Below are positions 11,070-57,392 of a DNA stretch of 64,000 bases, piece by piece. The first letter of the stretch is position 1. Each line of letters opens with the position of its first letter. The notes beneath the pieces were generated by a model, which was not told the origin of the DNA, searched no databases, and saw only the letters and a list, made by a program, of their open reading frames with translations. The translations under genes were made by a program, and so were the position numbers. The DNA is from Littorina saxatilis (taxonomy: Eukaryota; Mollusca; Gastropoda; Littorinimorpha; Littorinidae), in contig NC_090248.1 in the NCBI RefSeq assembly GCF_037325665.1, positions 15,045,256 through 15,109,255 of the forward strand. Direction: 5' to 3'.

Positions 11070-12418
11070 CGTCTGTGCCGTTAGTGACTTTCGATATCGA
11101 TAGGGAACACATATTTTTATTAACACAGAGATGTCGATGGGCTATGAAACTTTACATGTTAATCTGACTCTAAAACTGCAGGTCATACAGAATGAATCGT
11201 TTAATTACATTTTGAAGCATGAAGCAATTATTGCATCAGATTTCGGCACCAGATGTTTATTGTCTGATCAAAAAAATGATAATTTTTGGGTTGTTTTGTT
11301 GTTTTACTTCTGGGGGACATTTTGCTCCTGACAGGGAATTCCAAATGAAATTTAAAGCCACACTGTGGTTTTTAAGTCTATTACTATATTCAAGGGAAAA
11401 GCTTCTCAGATCTGCTTATTTTATGTTAGATTTGACATGAAAATACTGTCTCACAAGGTGGTTTGTTTGAGGCGGCATTTGCAGTAAATTCTGTGTACCA
11501 TTTTACACAATATTATTTGGGCGTGCATCTCAGGTGGTGCACTCATGCATTTGCGTGTTGAGTGATTGTTTTTAAGCTGTTCCAAGTGCGTGCGTGTGTA
11601 TGCACATGTATGTGTGTGTGTGTGTGGTGTGTATGCATTCATGTGTGTGTGTGCAAGAGTTTTCGGGCATAAATATTTTTAGGATGAGTTATATGCAAAT
11701 TGTGATTAAATTTACTGTCAATGCATGCGTTTAAATAAGTGTGTTTTGTTCAATTTGATATCAAAGCTCCAGAGTAAGTGTTTTCTGTGAAGAGCAAACA
11801 GAGAGGCTTGATTTAAACAACTAGTATTTTATGTGCAGTGTTACAACACTTAACTGTCAAAACAAAATTAATCGAACAAACATTTTAGAATCAGCTCATT
11901 TATTACATTTTATTCCAAGTACAAGTCATTTAATTACATCTGAATTGCTGAAGAGAAATCATCACCATAATTGCATTCAATGCATGAACAGTGGAAATGT
12001 TGCTTCACCTACCTGATAGACAACACTTACTTTACAACACACAAAAACATACTTAAGTTACAAACACACTAGAAAAATGTACAGCTATATATATAAACCC
12101 AGAAATAATAAGGGGTACATGTAACATTCATATTAACAATCTACAGAAGACATCTGCTCTTTATTGCAAAAAAGAAGAAGCTGGTGATGTGAAGAGTGGT
12201 GCACGCAGAGCAAGTAGCATCACAGACCAGTACAGTTATATGGTTAGGCAGCAGGCAAGTTTTCACAGGGTCAGATAAAACACAAATTTTTGTATCAGAA
12301 CTTTCAAACATGCATACATTTCCACAAATCTACAGAGGGGAAATTGTTACCGACATTCTGTGTTTTTTCTTTGCTGGTTATTGTGAGCTTAAAAAGGACG
12401 GGGAAAAAACAACAACAA
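11070..12418. other. Convergent 3' flanks of DUS4L and DNM1L
   Basis: No coding region is seen. For DUS4L (plus) the first poly(A)-like signal is ATTAAA near 11704. On the minus strand, AATAAA hexamers lie at complement 11899-11904, 11909-11914 and about 12162-12167 and could end a very long DNM1L transcript. Assignment of these signals is tentative. A TG run lies near 11605-11650. Confidence 0.35.
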
Positions 12419-12420
12419 TA

Positions 12421-13789
12421 CAGCAGTCCCTCTCATGAACGGACACCCTTGGGCCATAGCAAAAGTGTCCGTACATTGCAGGTGTCCGGTCACGGGAGGG
12501 GTGACCACACCACCCCTCCACCATACACTCACACAGAGACACACAAACAACAGGATCGAGTCAATGCTAATCACTTCTTGTGGCTACTAAACAATAACAA
12601 CAAACTCCTAATACTTCTTTAAACGTTCTGTAAAAATGATTTGTATGAAAAGTGTTGAAAAGAAGAGATCAAATAAATCCTCAAGGCAGTGAACACACTC
12701 ACCATGCACTGACATACGAAAGCAGCCACACAAACACAGCACAGAGGAGCGTGTGCAGATGCTTTGCAAGAACAAGCTTGAAAACCAGTTTGAATAAATA
12801 GCAGCAGATAGAGCTGCATGTCATAATCATGTAATTTATTTTCTTCTTGTCTGGCTTTATTGACTGCATGCCGATCATGTGGCATGGCAGTGACTTTTTT
12901 TTCACTCTTCAGTCGGAAATACACTGTACATAACACAGCTCCCACTCTCCCTCACTAATGCCTAGCCCAAGCCGTGACAACTGATGCTTGGAAATTGTGT
13001 GGAAGAGTACACCTCTCTATTTCTCTCCAATGCTCTTCCTGCTGACATGTAGTGACACCAGACACCCCACAGAGTTTAGCCAGCTACCCCTCCACCCCCC
13101 CTCCCCTCTCTCACTCCCTCCAGCCATGTACTGTTTGGGGCTGTGGCCAGAGAGGCCAGCTGCACTGTTCACTCAGAGCAAAACCAGTTGACTGTGTCCT
13201 AACTTTTGACAAAGCAAGACAACTGAAGGGTTCACAGATTAGGCAACCGATTCACTGGTCAAGGCTGAGGGGAAACAAGAGTATCTTGTCAATGAAAGAG
13301 GTTAGATACAGACACACGATGCTGAGAACTGTGGCCGGTTTTTCACTCTCTTTCGCTCAGGACCTTCATCGACTGTGGTTTCTGTTGATTACGTCCAACA
13401 GACAAGAATAAAGAGCACAGTGCAGTTTCATGTTGGCATCTTCGCATACATGTACTCCACTCCTGACCAAAACTACCCCCCCTTCTGATGGGTACACGTG
13501 CACTCAAGTTATCAGTGACTGTCATCACGCCATTGCGGCTGTGATCTTTGTACCAAGAGCCGGACTGCTCTGTTATCGATTTTGTTGTGAAAATTTGACG
13601 ATGGTCTGTCCGTACATTGGAGGTATGACCTGCTGTTGGGACCGAAAATGAGTGTCCGCGTCCACGTTTTGCAGGTGTCCGTTTAAGGGGGGGGCAAATA
13701 TAGAAGGAAAACACTCCGTGCCGAGCAAATGTGTCCGTACATGTCAGGTGTCCGCTCACGCCGGGGGCCGTACATTGCAGGGACTGCTG
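12421..13789. mobile_element. pogo/Tigger-like non-autonomous DNA transposon with TA duplication
   Basis: The left end is CAGCAGTCCCT and the right end AGGGACTGCTG, a perfect inverted pair flanked on both sides by TA (12419-12420 and 13790-13791). TIRs starting CAG(T/C)AGTCCCT with a TA duplication fit the pogo/Tigger branch of Tc1/mariner. Inside both ends are direct copies of a GTGTCCGTACATTGCAGGTG-like word (about 12465, 13605, 13730), probably subterminal transposase sites. The minus-strand frame at 13343-13822 shows no transposase motif. It lies downstream of the DNM1L stop codon. Confidence 0.8.
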
Positions 13790-13791
13790 TA

Positions 13792-16700
13792 CAACCAAAT
13801 GGCTATGATGAAAAACACGCATGCATAACTTCTCAGGGTTTGGGTTATTTTACAGGAACGACACGAACATGCACACTATATGAAACATGACGGGAGGGAA
13901 TAAACACACGCCAAAATGGAAGTACGATAAAATGCCCTTGATGATCCATAGAAGATTTGTGATCTCTCCTATTTAAAACATGACTTTGATTTAACAATCA
14001 TGAATAACTAAAGAAGAGAGCTTTTGTCTTCCTCACTTCACTGCAAGGCAATACTTAAAATAAATTTTCCTTGCCTCAAAATCATAGTTCCAAATAGTTT
14101 GTTTGTTTGTTTGTTTATTTGTTGCTTAACGTCCAGCCGACTACGCAGAGCCATATCAGGACGAGGAAGGGGGGGATGAAGGGGGCCACTTGTCAAGCGA
14201 TTCCTGTTTACAAATGCACTAACCCATTACTTGTGTCCCAGCAGGCTTTAGTAAAACTAAATTAATACCTACTGGAAGATTACCAGTTTCCAGTATGTTA
14301 AAATAGGCTTAACCTATCTACTGCTGGACTTACATCAGAACACTAACAGATTAAACTATACATGAATCGCGAGACAAGCGGCAAGAGAAGAGATTTTTGG
14401 AAAAAATACAGGTGAATGAGCAAGAAGGCAGAAAAAAGAAAAGAATTCATGAAGAAAAAGAGAGCATGACAGGAAAGAGGAACCAAAAATCTACCTAACA
14501 GCAAACTAGAAAGCTCCTGCGGTTCCAAAAACAGGAGGGGCCTTTAATTTCATAACCGCAGTGCCCCACTGCGGGAGTTCCAAATAGATCGGGAAGCCAG
14601 GCAAAATATGCATAATTTAATCAGACATCACTGACTTCGACACACTTTTATTCATAGCCTGAGAGAAGACATTCTTGAAGGTATGCCACAGTCATACAAC
14701 TCGGTCAGATTCTGGTGAAAAATACTCCCCACAAGACTGATTTCTGAGCTTCATTTGGTTAACACAAAAAACACATCAAGACCACTGTGATAAAATGACC
14801 CAGCAGTCACTTTCACAACATGTACAAGCACTACAACAAACGCGAGTCAAAATCCATTGTTTGAACATCGATGGAAGTGTTTTCACAAAGCCTGTGCAGT
14901 GTACACTACTACTACACGGGAGACAAAAAGAATGCAGTCATTTCAGGAACACCTGTAGTACACCAACCGTATCAACATTTCACAATACAGACACTGGGAT
15001 TTCTGATGTAATTAAGTCTCACTTGGCAGTGATTTAGCGTTCAACATCAAACACATGGGAGTAGAACACAGATTTTGCCTAAGATGGTCCATGTTGAAAA
15101 CAATTCCTTGCATCTGTATTACATTGTACTCGGCTGGTAATAACATTATATGCACCATTAGTGAGAAAACTTTGGACATGTACAGACAGCAACTGGGACT
15201 GAAAATCGGAAGAATATTTTGAAGAAGCTGAATAAGCTCCAAACTAGTCTGACTTTTCCTTTTAACCAAAATAAAAGAGACAGAAAATTGGAAGGAGATT
15301 AAATAGAAGCTAGAAATAACATACTCTCATTTTGCAATCAAACCAGAACAACCAAACACTCATTCAGCCAGGTTTGAACAGAAACTAAAAAGGGACACAC
15401 AAAAGATTTTCACACAACCTTTCCTTAACTTCTATGAGAAATCAATGAGCTATAATTCAAAGAAGTGAAAAGCTTCAGGCCACTGGAACAAAAACCACTT
15501 GTGAGACTGGTCACCAGCTCCATGTAAGTAGTTTCACATCGAACAATTGCTTGTCAACCGATTCACTGTATCTACCACGCACAACAAAACTATTTCCACC
15601 TCAATCACAAAAATGAATTAGAGATAATTTGGCACAAAATGATACTAATTCTATGCATTACTTCCCCTTTCACAAAAGCAAGGTACACAAGTTATTCTCC
15701 ACTGGAATTGACATTGGAAGTGTGCTGATGTTTTCAGAAACTCACAAATGCAAGGATATTAATGTATTCACACTAAGAATTAACTTTGCAACACATCCAT
15801 CAAAATAGATCATGTTCTGATATAACTCTGTCAGGGTTTTTATGCCCTATGGAAGAGTTGTATTCCTTGATGGTGAGGTGAGATGTAAACATGCTGATAG
15901 CATCACAGTGAACAATGAGCTCCAATGAACAATAGATCCCTGCGCCTTGAGTCCGAGTCTGGAGATACGCGCGTGATATAAGACTTCATATAACATAACA
16001 TGTGCATCTTTTTGAAAGAACAAGTCATCAATTGACAACATCCGCTTGATGACAGAGTTATTTCTGAAAAATGGTCTACTGTGACACTGTTGGGGTCTAC
16101 TGGATTCAGGTCTACTGAATAATAGAATGACTAGTGCCGAATGGTGGCAACACAAAACAAGTTAATGATGAGCTACAAGTCATTCCCACTACACTACACT
16201 CAACAAAAACAAAACACAAAACCATCCAAATGCAAAAACATATCGTATTAAAGTCCACAGTCAAAACCCACTTTCATAAGCGCACCAGAAAAATCACAGC
16301 AATACATAACCAAGTCCATGCCATTTACAATACATATCTTCCAAGGTCAGCGCTCGTCTCTCTTTCAAACAGTGTTCTCAGTTCACAGCACTTATGCCAT
16401 CACACACAAGGATTACACTGCTACAAAAATGGTACTAAACTAGACAGGGGGCTAGGGCTGGGAATACATGGACGTTGCACATTTCATTCCATCTGCAGTA
16501 ATGAACAAAATCAAACAGGGTGAAAAAGAGAGAGCAGGCAAGGATGAGAAAAAAAGGAACAAAAGTACTGGTACATGACCTTTCTTATGCTATACAGATG
16601 GAATCTGGCAAATGCCATTGTGAACATGTGATAAGTTATGCATAAAGTTAATGAGAAACATCAAATGATTGAAAAACATACAATTCTCATCCTATAATCT

Positions 16701-18002
16701 AAATACACACAATTCACAGCAAATAGTCACTGAACACAATGTACAAAGATGGAATGAGATGCCTACAACTATATTTACAGTATAGTACCAAAATGTGTGA
16801 AAGGGGTGACACATTTTCTAACTGCTGCAGACTAAAATTTATATGTTAACTCTCTTTTTCAGGTCCAAATACTAGCTTTGCAATTACTGGTAAAGGTGTG
16901 AGTACTCCATTAAATGGAATGAAGACATTCTGTTTTCATATTCTTATGCAAACTGCTCCATTACCTTAACTGGCTTTCTTCTGTCAGTACAGATCCAACA
17001 CTTGCATTTACCTGGAGGCTAAACTAAAAAGTCCAATCCTGCTTTGTCTGATAGTTGTAAAGCAAATAACTTTTTTAGGCTAGTGTAAATACCTGTTTGA
17101 TCCATGATTAGGTGGGGAAAACACCTCACTCATATAACAGACATCACATTCAATGTTACATTTTGCATGTAAAATATGTGGAGAGAAAAAAAAATGTCTC
17201 TCACATTTTTTCAACATTTATACTTGTTATATTAATGTCTTAGACACATAATTGAATGTAATACTGTGAAAAAACTTTAATAGCCCAATAAACCCCATGC
17301 GAGGTTCACCGTCCCACTGAGTGAATCTCAAATGGTTGCTCTTCTTTCAGTATGTGACGTCACTTCCACACAGTGAATTCAGGGCTATGCCAAAATTGGT
17401 GAACAGAAGCAGCTATTCAGTAGTCTGTCAAATGAAAACTAAAACACTTTATGATACAGTGACATGTTTTCCAAACTGGCATCTCCTTACAAATACCATT
17501 CTTGGCCCTGCCTATAACTGGTCACTCCGTCATGCCAACTGGTCAAATCAAGTGATTGTATTGTTTTAATACAGGAAACCAATCTGTAAAAAGAAATATC
17601 AACCAGAATATTTGCTGTTTTCATATTTTCAGGTTTTTACCAATTATTTACACATGTACCAGAAATTTCCGGTATTAACACAATCCCTGCACTAAGTAGT
17701 TCCACACCTTTTCTGGTTATATTTTGGGGAAAGTGTGAACAAAAAGGGAAGGCTTAGTGAGTCTAATTCCCTCACTCTAATGCTGCTATGACGTTGTGGG
17801 AGAACTAAGAGAGATCCAACAGGCTGCAGTCTCACATGCATTTGATCAGCTCCACCATCTCACTGCATTCTGATGAAGCAGCTTGCTGTATCCATGCTAT
17901 CCTACAACCTACGTGTCCAACTCCTTTGCCTTGATCAGTGTTTCCATGCATGTTGAAACAACATTTGTAATCTACAGGAACTACTACTGTCTTTGCGTCA
18001 CA
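13792..18002 (-). other. Downstream of DNM1L stop: candidate 3' UTR plus retroposon
   Basis: No protein-coding exon of DNM1L or DUS4L falls here. A minus-strand AATAAA lies at complement about 14647-14652 and is one candidate end for the DNM1L mRNA. A retroposon copy occupies 14098-14575. The rest is AT-rich unique sequence. The true 3' UTR length cannot be told from sequence alone. Confidence 0.3.
14098..14575 (-). repeat. Retroposon family R, copy with AAAC tail and its own 5' head
   Basis: It is flanked by the 12-bp duplication AGTTCCAAATAG (14086-14097 and 14576-14587). Read on the minus strand it ends in CAAATAAACAAACAAACAAA. Its body shares GACAAGTGGC, a CTGGAAACT...CCAGTA block and a GATAT...GACGTTAA block with the copies at 22287, 32744, 39563 and 55407. 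Its first 100 or so bases (CTCCCGCAGTGGGGCACTGC and onward) differ from theirs. Confidence 0.75.
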
Positions 18003-51999
<33,997 letters not shown>

Positions 52000-54147
52000 G
52001 TTGAAGCGCTTTCATTCACTGCCTCTTCGAGTCACCTCTTCTGTGACCGGGAAAGTGCTGGCGGAAGGTTAGTGGAACCCGAACACCATTTTCTTTGAAC
52101 TATTTGAGAATATCTTCATACCGCTCGCGAATAGCGGAACAATAAGTTGGCAGAAGGATGTTATTTGATTACTCAGATACCTCTGTCTAAATAATAAACA
52201 ATGTACTATATACCAACAGCCTTTTTTTAGGGCATACTAACATGACTTTTAAAGTAATTTGTAAATAGGTTTTCACCAAGCCTAACTTCCGGTGAACCAG
52301 AGCTCTTTATATCAAACCGTTTGCGCATGATGCATCATTTGAGAATAAACTAATAGATCAGAAGATTTACATGAGCTGCATGTCAGTTTCCTAATTTAGA
52401 ACTTTGAGATAAAGAGAACCATTCAACGCTCCTGTTCTGATGCAACATTAGACCAAGAGCGTCACATACATTGTTTTGTGCTTAGTTCACTGCATGTTTT
52501 GTTGTTGTTGGTACATATATGTTATTGTTTGCTTTTTGTTGTTTACATGCTGATACTGGACATACATGTACACATTTTCCAAAAGCTGCTCAAATGAAAT
52601 AACATGTATGTGCTCATTTTTAGATTTAGTAAAGTTTTGACTTAATCAGTAAATTATGTTTTACTTGTACTTGTACTTGTGCGACGTTGTAGGTTTATAG
52701 AAAACCTGTTCACCGATCTTGGTATGAAAAATAAGCTGCTGTGCGTGGGCTCTAGAAACATAGAAAGGGAATCGACTCGGAACGGAGGGTATGTGTATAT
52801 GTGTCTGTCTGTATGTGTGTATGTGTAGAGCGATTCAGAGAAAACTACCAGACCGATCTTTATCTAACTTTCAATTAAAGTTGAAAGTTTCAATTATTTA
52901 TCTTATTTCTTTGTGTATTCTTCATTCATAGCGTAATAGATCTTCTTGATGTGTTCTTTGTTTTTGAAAACTGTGCGCCTTTGATCTCTGAATAGTAACC
53001 ATTCTAAGTAAGTGTTATTCAGTCCGTAGTTTGAAAACACATTTACACAAATGGTATCAACCATGTGCATGCCTGCACACACAAAAACACACACACACAC
53101 ACAATCACGCTTATGTACATGCATACACAAACACACCAATCAAGCAAAGCTTGCAGCAAAAATATCTTCTGCTTTTAAGTCTTCATTTTATTACTAAAAG
53201 CATTAATACTATTAATTTACTATGCTAGAAAACTTACAAGAATATGTATACTAGCAGAACTGATGAGGCTAAGGTATAATGTTTTGAGGCATGAATAAAT
53301 GAAACATGTATTTTTGTCCGAAATGTAATCAAGTGCCCGAAGCACAAGAATCACCTTTGGAGGTAACACACACACACAGCAGTGAAACAAAGTTATATGG
53401 CCTCACACAGACAATCATGACATCCTCATAAAAAAAGCAGATTCCCCAAGAAATTCACACTTGGAAGAGAGAGAGAGGGAGAGAGAAAAAACTTCAGCAT
53501 ACTAAGGCAAGGTTGTTCCTGCTGATATGAATCATCTGCATTATCATCAGTATTACCAATACAGGTATAATTGTCATCATCATTGCAATTATCATCATCC
53601 ACATCAACACCACACCAATATAATCATCAAGTTAGGCCAAGAAAAAAAATGTTTCAATTCCCTGACCTATCACATTATTTCCTCCCGACCTGAACACTTT
53701 TTTGGACCCTTAAAAAAAAACAAATCACAAAACTAATACTCACCCCGGCAGTTACTCTCCTCTCACATCGAGGCTTGCATGATTTCAATCAAAATTTGCA
53801 TGCGCCTATGCAAATACCCCCCCCCCCCCAAAAAAAAAAAACAAAACAAAAAAAAAACCCCACAACCAAAACAACAACAACCTATTTTTTTTCTGGCCAA
53901 GTTATCGAAAACCAAAAAGTTGTTGTTGTTGTCTGAAAGCAATTTACACATAACAAACATGGAGCACAGCATGTACTCTCGCTCCTTACTAATGCAAAAC
54001 ACATAAAACAAATAGAAAAAAACGTGATATTTGCAAAAATTTAAAAACAAAACAACACCCAACACTCCTGATTTTAAGAATAAAAACGTAGGCAAAAATG
54101 AAACAACAATGGGGAAAACAAAATTTTCTAAAAGAGATAAGACTTGT

Positions 54148-54676
54148 ATATATATATATGTCATGCCGAATTCACGCAATTGCCGATTCCGCGTAATGGG
54201 CAACATTTATGCCCATTTCGCGTAATCGGCAAAACGCTGCCTAATACCGCATAAAGGCTTCTAAAATTTGCCTATTTTGCAAAATCGGCAGCCACTGTTT
54301 GGTTTTAAAGTTCTCAAATGCCTGGGATATCATCACACTTAGACAACTAGATACTCCAATGGATAGATATCGCAATAATCGATAAGTTATGGCAAGTTAT
54401 TGCAGAAAGTGTAGTTTTCGTGCATTTCTGGAGATATGCTTGACACAGACCGACATAGACCATTTTCAACATAGTAGGGAGGTAAAGCAATGTTAATGCA
54501 ATGTTCTGGTGACACAAAAAGTAACAGACTGGCTGTCGCTTTTGCAAAATGGGTAAATTTTAGAAGCCTTTCCGTATTTTCGGCAAAACGCTGCCGATTT
54601 CATGTAATGGGCAGCGTTTTGCCGATTACGTGAAATGGGCAAAATTCCGTGAATTCGGCTCGACATATATATATAT
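54148..54676. mobile_element. Snapback MITE with repeated pseudo-palindromic words
   Basis: GCCGAATTCACG (54164-54175) is mirrored by CGTGAATTCGGC (54648-54659), each next to a TATATA run. Inner arms are also inverted: GGCAAAACGCTGCC and AGGCTTCTAAAATTTGCC at the left match complements at about 54540-54600. The word CGTAATGGGCA or its complement, TGCCCATTTCGCG, recurs several times. Almost the whole element can fold on itself. Confidence 0.8.
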
Positions 54677-54856
54677 ATGTGCACACCTGGTCACCCATCA
54701 CGAACACTCACACACACACACACAGATACACACACGCATGCACACCAGGTGCCTATTCTTTCCCGTTTTCAAGCAATTCTCACAATGTACACACATGGCT
54801 CTCAAACATCTTTTAGTTTTGACAAATGGCTTTGTCATGCAAGTTATTAGTTAAGC

Positions 54857-54858
<2 letters not shown>

Positions 54859-54897
<39 letters not shown>
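54859..54897. repeat. (AT)n microsatellite
   Basis: A perfect AT run of about 39 bp. Confidence 0.95.
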
Positions 54898-54904
<7 letters not shown>

Positions 54905-55406
54905 CTCATAGTTCTGTCATAACATTGGAAATAATCTTGTACTTTAACAAGCAAGAAGACGAGCAATTGACATAAGGATTTGAATCAGGAGAGGCCCTCC
55001 TTCAGTCCTTGTACATGCAGCCTGACGATATACTTCCAGACGCTTTCTCATTAATACTTGCACATGCAACATCATGACTGAACAATTAAGTGACAAATTA
55101 TGCAATACGTACACATTTTTACTGTAAGTGTTACTTTACATTTCTGGATTCAAGGAATCACATTTATGCACCATGAAGGGGAGAAATCCAGTCTTAACAG
55201 TTCTTTTGACTGTGGAACAGTTGTGAACCAGAAACACTTGATTTGATAAGAACTTGGTAATGGTAATCTCTTTCACCATTCTTCTACTTGGCAGGGTGGG
55301 GCGCATACCCTTCAGAAGGGGCTCTGGCCTAAAACTGAATAAACTTTCGTATTCGTATTCGTATTCGTATACTTGGCAGGGTACATGTATAAATTGCCTT
55401 TTATGT

Positions 55407-55733
55407 TCTTTCTTTCTTTATTTGGTGTTTAACGTCATTTTCAACCACGATAGAGCCACTTGTTAATTGTTTTTTGTTCACAAAAGCACTAATAAAAAAA
55501 ATTGCTCCAGGGGCTTGCAACGTAGTACAATATATTACCTTACTGGGAGAATGCAAGTTTCCAGTACAAAGGACATTTTTTACATACTGCTTGACTAAAA
55601 TCTTTACAAACATTGACTATATTCTATACAAGAAAGACTAAACAAGGGTAAAAGGAGAAACAGAATCCGTTAGTCGCCTCTTTCGACATGCTGGAGAGCA
55701 TCGGGTAAATTCTTCCCCCTAACCCGCGGGGGG
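55407..55733 (-). repeat. Retroposon family R copy (head I), intergenic
   Basis: It is flanked by the 12-bp duplication TGCCTTTTATGT (55395-55406 and 55734-55745). It has the same head, body and AAAG tail as the 22287 copy, with an internal deletion in the segment near the tail (about 55449). Confidence 0.85.
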
Positions 55734-55876
55734 TGCCTTTTATGTGTATTAATATTGTTTTAGCATGGCTAATGGACATGGCGACATTACTCAGCAACAG
55801 TTTTGTACACACATAATGCAGTTAATGTACATATTCTTGTTTCACCGAGATGAACATAAGACATAACACATAAGAT

Positions 55877-55882
55877 TTTATT
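55877..55882 (-). terminator. Candidate poly(A) signal of the RHIM-Death gene
   Basis: AATAAA on the minus strand (TTTATT on plus), about 550 bp past the stop codon at 56430. No cleavage evidence is available. Confidence 0.35.
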
Positions 55883-56429
55883 ACAACCACGTCCAGTACA
55901 CAGGATGTTGCTTGGCCTGAGTACATTCAATACATAATACATTTAAACATAACAACCAGAGTGCTCATCGAATTGTATACACAAACTCACTCACACCCAC
56001 ACACACGCACGCACCCACACACTCTACATTGTACCGCATTCACATTGTGTCCACTTTACCTGTAGAACAATTTTAATCTCACCTTACAGACTTACACAGC
56101 CAAAGTTTGTGCAAATGCTTACACCATTGCTTATACATTATCCTCACAGAGTAACTAAAAATTCATATATACCTCTTGATTTCAAAGTTTCCAAGAATTC
56201 ATCCCCGTGTGATACCTTAGTTTCCTCAGACACTAAAGACATAACCAGGGAATAATTGATGACATTGAGATTTAATGTCCTCAGTGGCAGCCGTGGCTGA
56301 TCAGGGACACACACATAGCAGGTGCCGGGGTTTTTGTTTCCGACATAATTATGTCCATTTGAATACTCATCTACATGATTGTATAACAATAAATAAAACG
56401 GACAACAAATCTACGGACCAAAAGATGCA

Positions 56430-57365
56430 TCAACTAGGATTTGAGACGCATGCTTGCACAAGAGACTTGGCAAGTTGTAGCTGGTCAGCTCTGACCATGG
56501 CCTCTAGCAGGGTACATAAGTAAGGTGTGTCACATCGTTGCGACCATTTGACCAGCAGTTTGTAAACTGTGTCCTGCTGTTCACCACACTCCTGGTACAT
56601 CATGTCAATCATCGCGTCATGCATGTCAAGGTGCCGGAACACTCTCCGCCAATCTGCCCCAAATTGAGGCACCATTATACGTATGACGGTTTCATCAATG
56701 ATTCTCTTTGGCCGACTAATTCCTTCCATCAATTTCTTTAAAGTCTGCGTTTGCTTTTCATATATAGTAAGCTTGGGTGCTGAAGGCTGCTGTGCTCGTT
56801 GTGGATTGGGTTTGGCTTCAAAGGTGGCTGTGGTGATGTGCGGCTCATCTGCTGCTGTATACCTGGTGGTCCGCGAGGTGGTTGTGGTAGTGGTGTGTGG
56901 GGGTGGGAAGGGCACCTGTTGGCCGTACTTGTAAGCCCGCGGACCCGCTGTGGTGGGGTCTATCACCAAGGTTTCAATCCCCTCGCTCATTCTGTTCATG
57001 TTTCGGGCACTTTTCTTCACATCACGGAACACCTTTCTCGACGGTTTCTTCATGCCCTTCTCCCTGAAGAACCTCTCTGCTTCCGAATCCGACGAACTAC
57101 TGGAATCAGTGTCGCTATCAGATTCTTGACCATGTACATAGTAGTTCCTGTCATTTCGCTGGCTTCCTCCCGTGTGGTGGTAGGTGATTGTGTTTTTATT
57201 CCCCACAGTAACACTGCCAAGGATGTTGTGAATGTTCACGTTCACGGATTGTCTACCTCCGGAAAACAGTTTGACGTTAGCAGGGGCATAAGGCCCATCT
57301 TCTTGACAGGAGGCCGACGTATTTCTGTCCGAACTGCCAGCACTACTACCATCTCGGGCCGCCAT
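56430..57365 (-). CDS. RHIM-like motif plus Death domain adaptor (IMD/RIPK1-like, no kinase), 311 aa, single exon
   Basis: Probably a cytosolic innate-immune or cell-death adaptor. Near the N-terminus (residues 38-64) is SVNVNIHNILG followed by SVTVGNKNTITYHH. The VTVG tetrad (52-55) with N58 fits the RHIM pattern V-x-V-G-x-x-N found in RIPK1, RIPK3, ZBP1, TRIF and, in cryptic form, Drosophila IMD; the usual Gln is Thr here. An acidic serine run (DSDTDSSSSSDSEAE, about 81-96), a basic segment and a Thr/Pro-rich linker follow. The C-terminus (about 225-305) is a Death domain: FGADWRRVFRHL, AMIDMMYQEC, VYKLLVKWSQR, LCTLLEAMVRADQLQLAKSL. The start lies in a perfect TISU element. There is no kinase, TIR or DED domain. 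Alternatives are a kinase-less RIPK1 derivative or an unrelated amyloid-Death adaptor. The open frame is intact, with no sign of decay. Confidence 0.85.
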   Translation of the reverse strand: MAARDGSSAGSSDRNTSASCQEDGPYAPANVKLFSGGRQSVNVNIHNILGSVTVGNKNTITYHHTGGSQRNDRNYYVHGQESDSDTDSSSSSDSEAERFFREKGMKKPSRKVFRDVKKSARNMNRMSEGIETLVIDPTTAGPRAYKYGQQVPFPPPHTTTTTTSRTTRYTAADEPHITTATFEAKPNPQRAQQPSAPKLTIYEKQTQTLKKLMEGISRPKRIIDETVIRIMVPQFGADWRRVFRHLDMHDAMIDMMYQECGEQQDTVYKLLVKWSQRCDTPYLCTLLEAMVRADQLQLAKSLVQACVSNPS

Positions 57366-57369
57366 CTTG
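57358..57369 (-). promoter_or_regulatory. TISU element over the RHIM-Death start codon
   Basis: The minus strand reads CAAGATGGCGGC, a perfect match to SAASATGGCGGC (translation initiator of short 5' UTR, which doubles as a YY1 site in mammals). The ATG is the start of the adaptor ORF. It predicts a very short 5' UTR. Confidence 0.6.
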
Positions 57370-57392
57370 GCTTGTTTTGGTTCTTGGAATTT

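Larger units (their letters stand above)
52000..55394. other. Intergenic region upstream of DNM1L
   Basis: The first 150 bp should hold the DNM1L promoter; no TATA box is evident. A diverged fragment of the 18515-type TIR element lies at 52623-52860 (AGAGCGATTCAGAG, ACCGATCTTTAT). A snapback MITE lies at 54148-54676, and an AT run at 54859-54897. No gene is recognised. Confidence 0.5.

Noticed and set aside
13343-13822. 159-codon minus-strand ORF as a transposase
   Set aside because: It lacks any DDE or helix-turn-helix motif and crosses the end of the pogo-like element.
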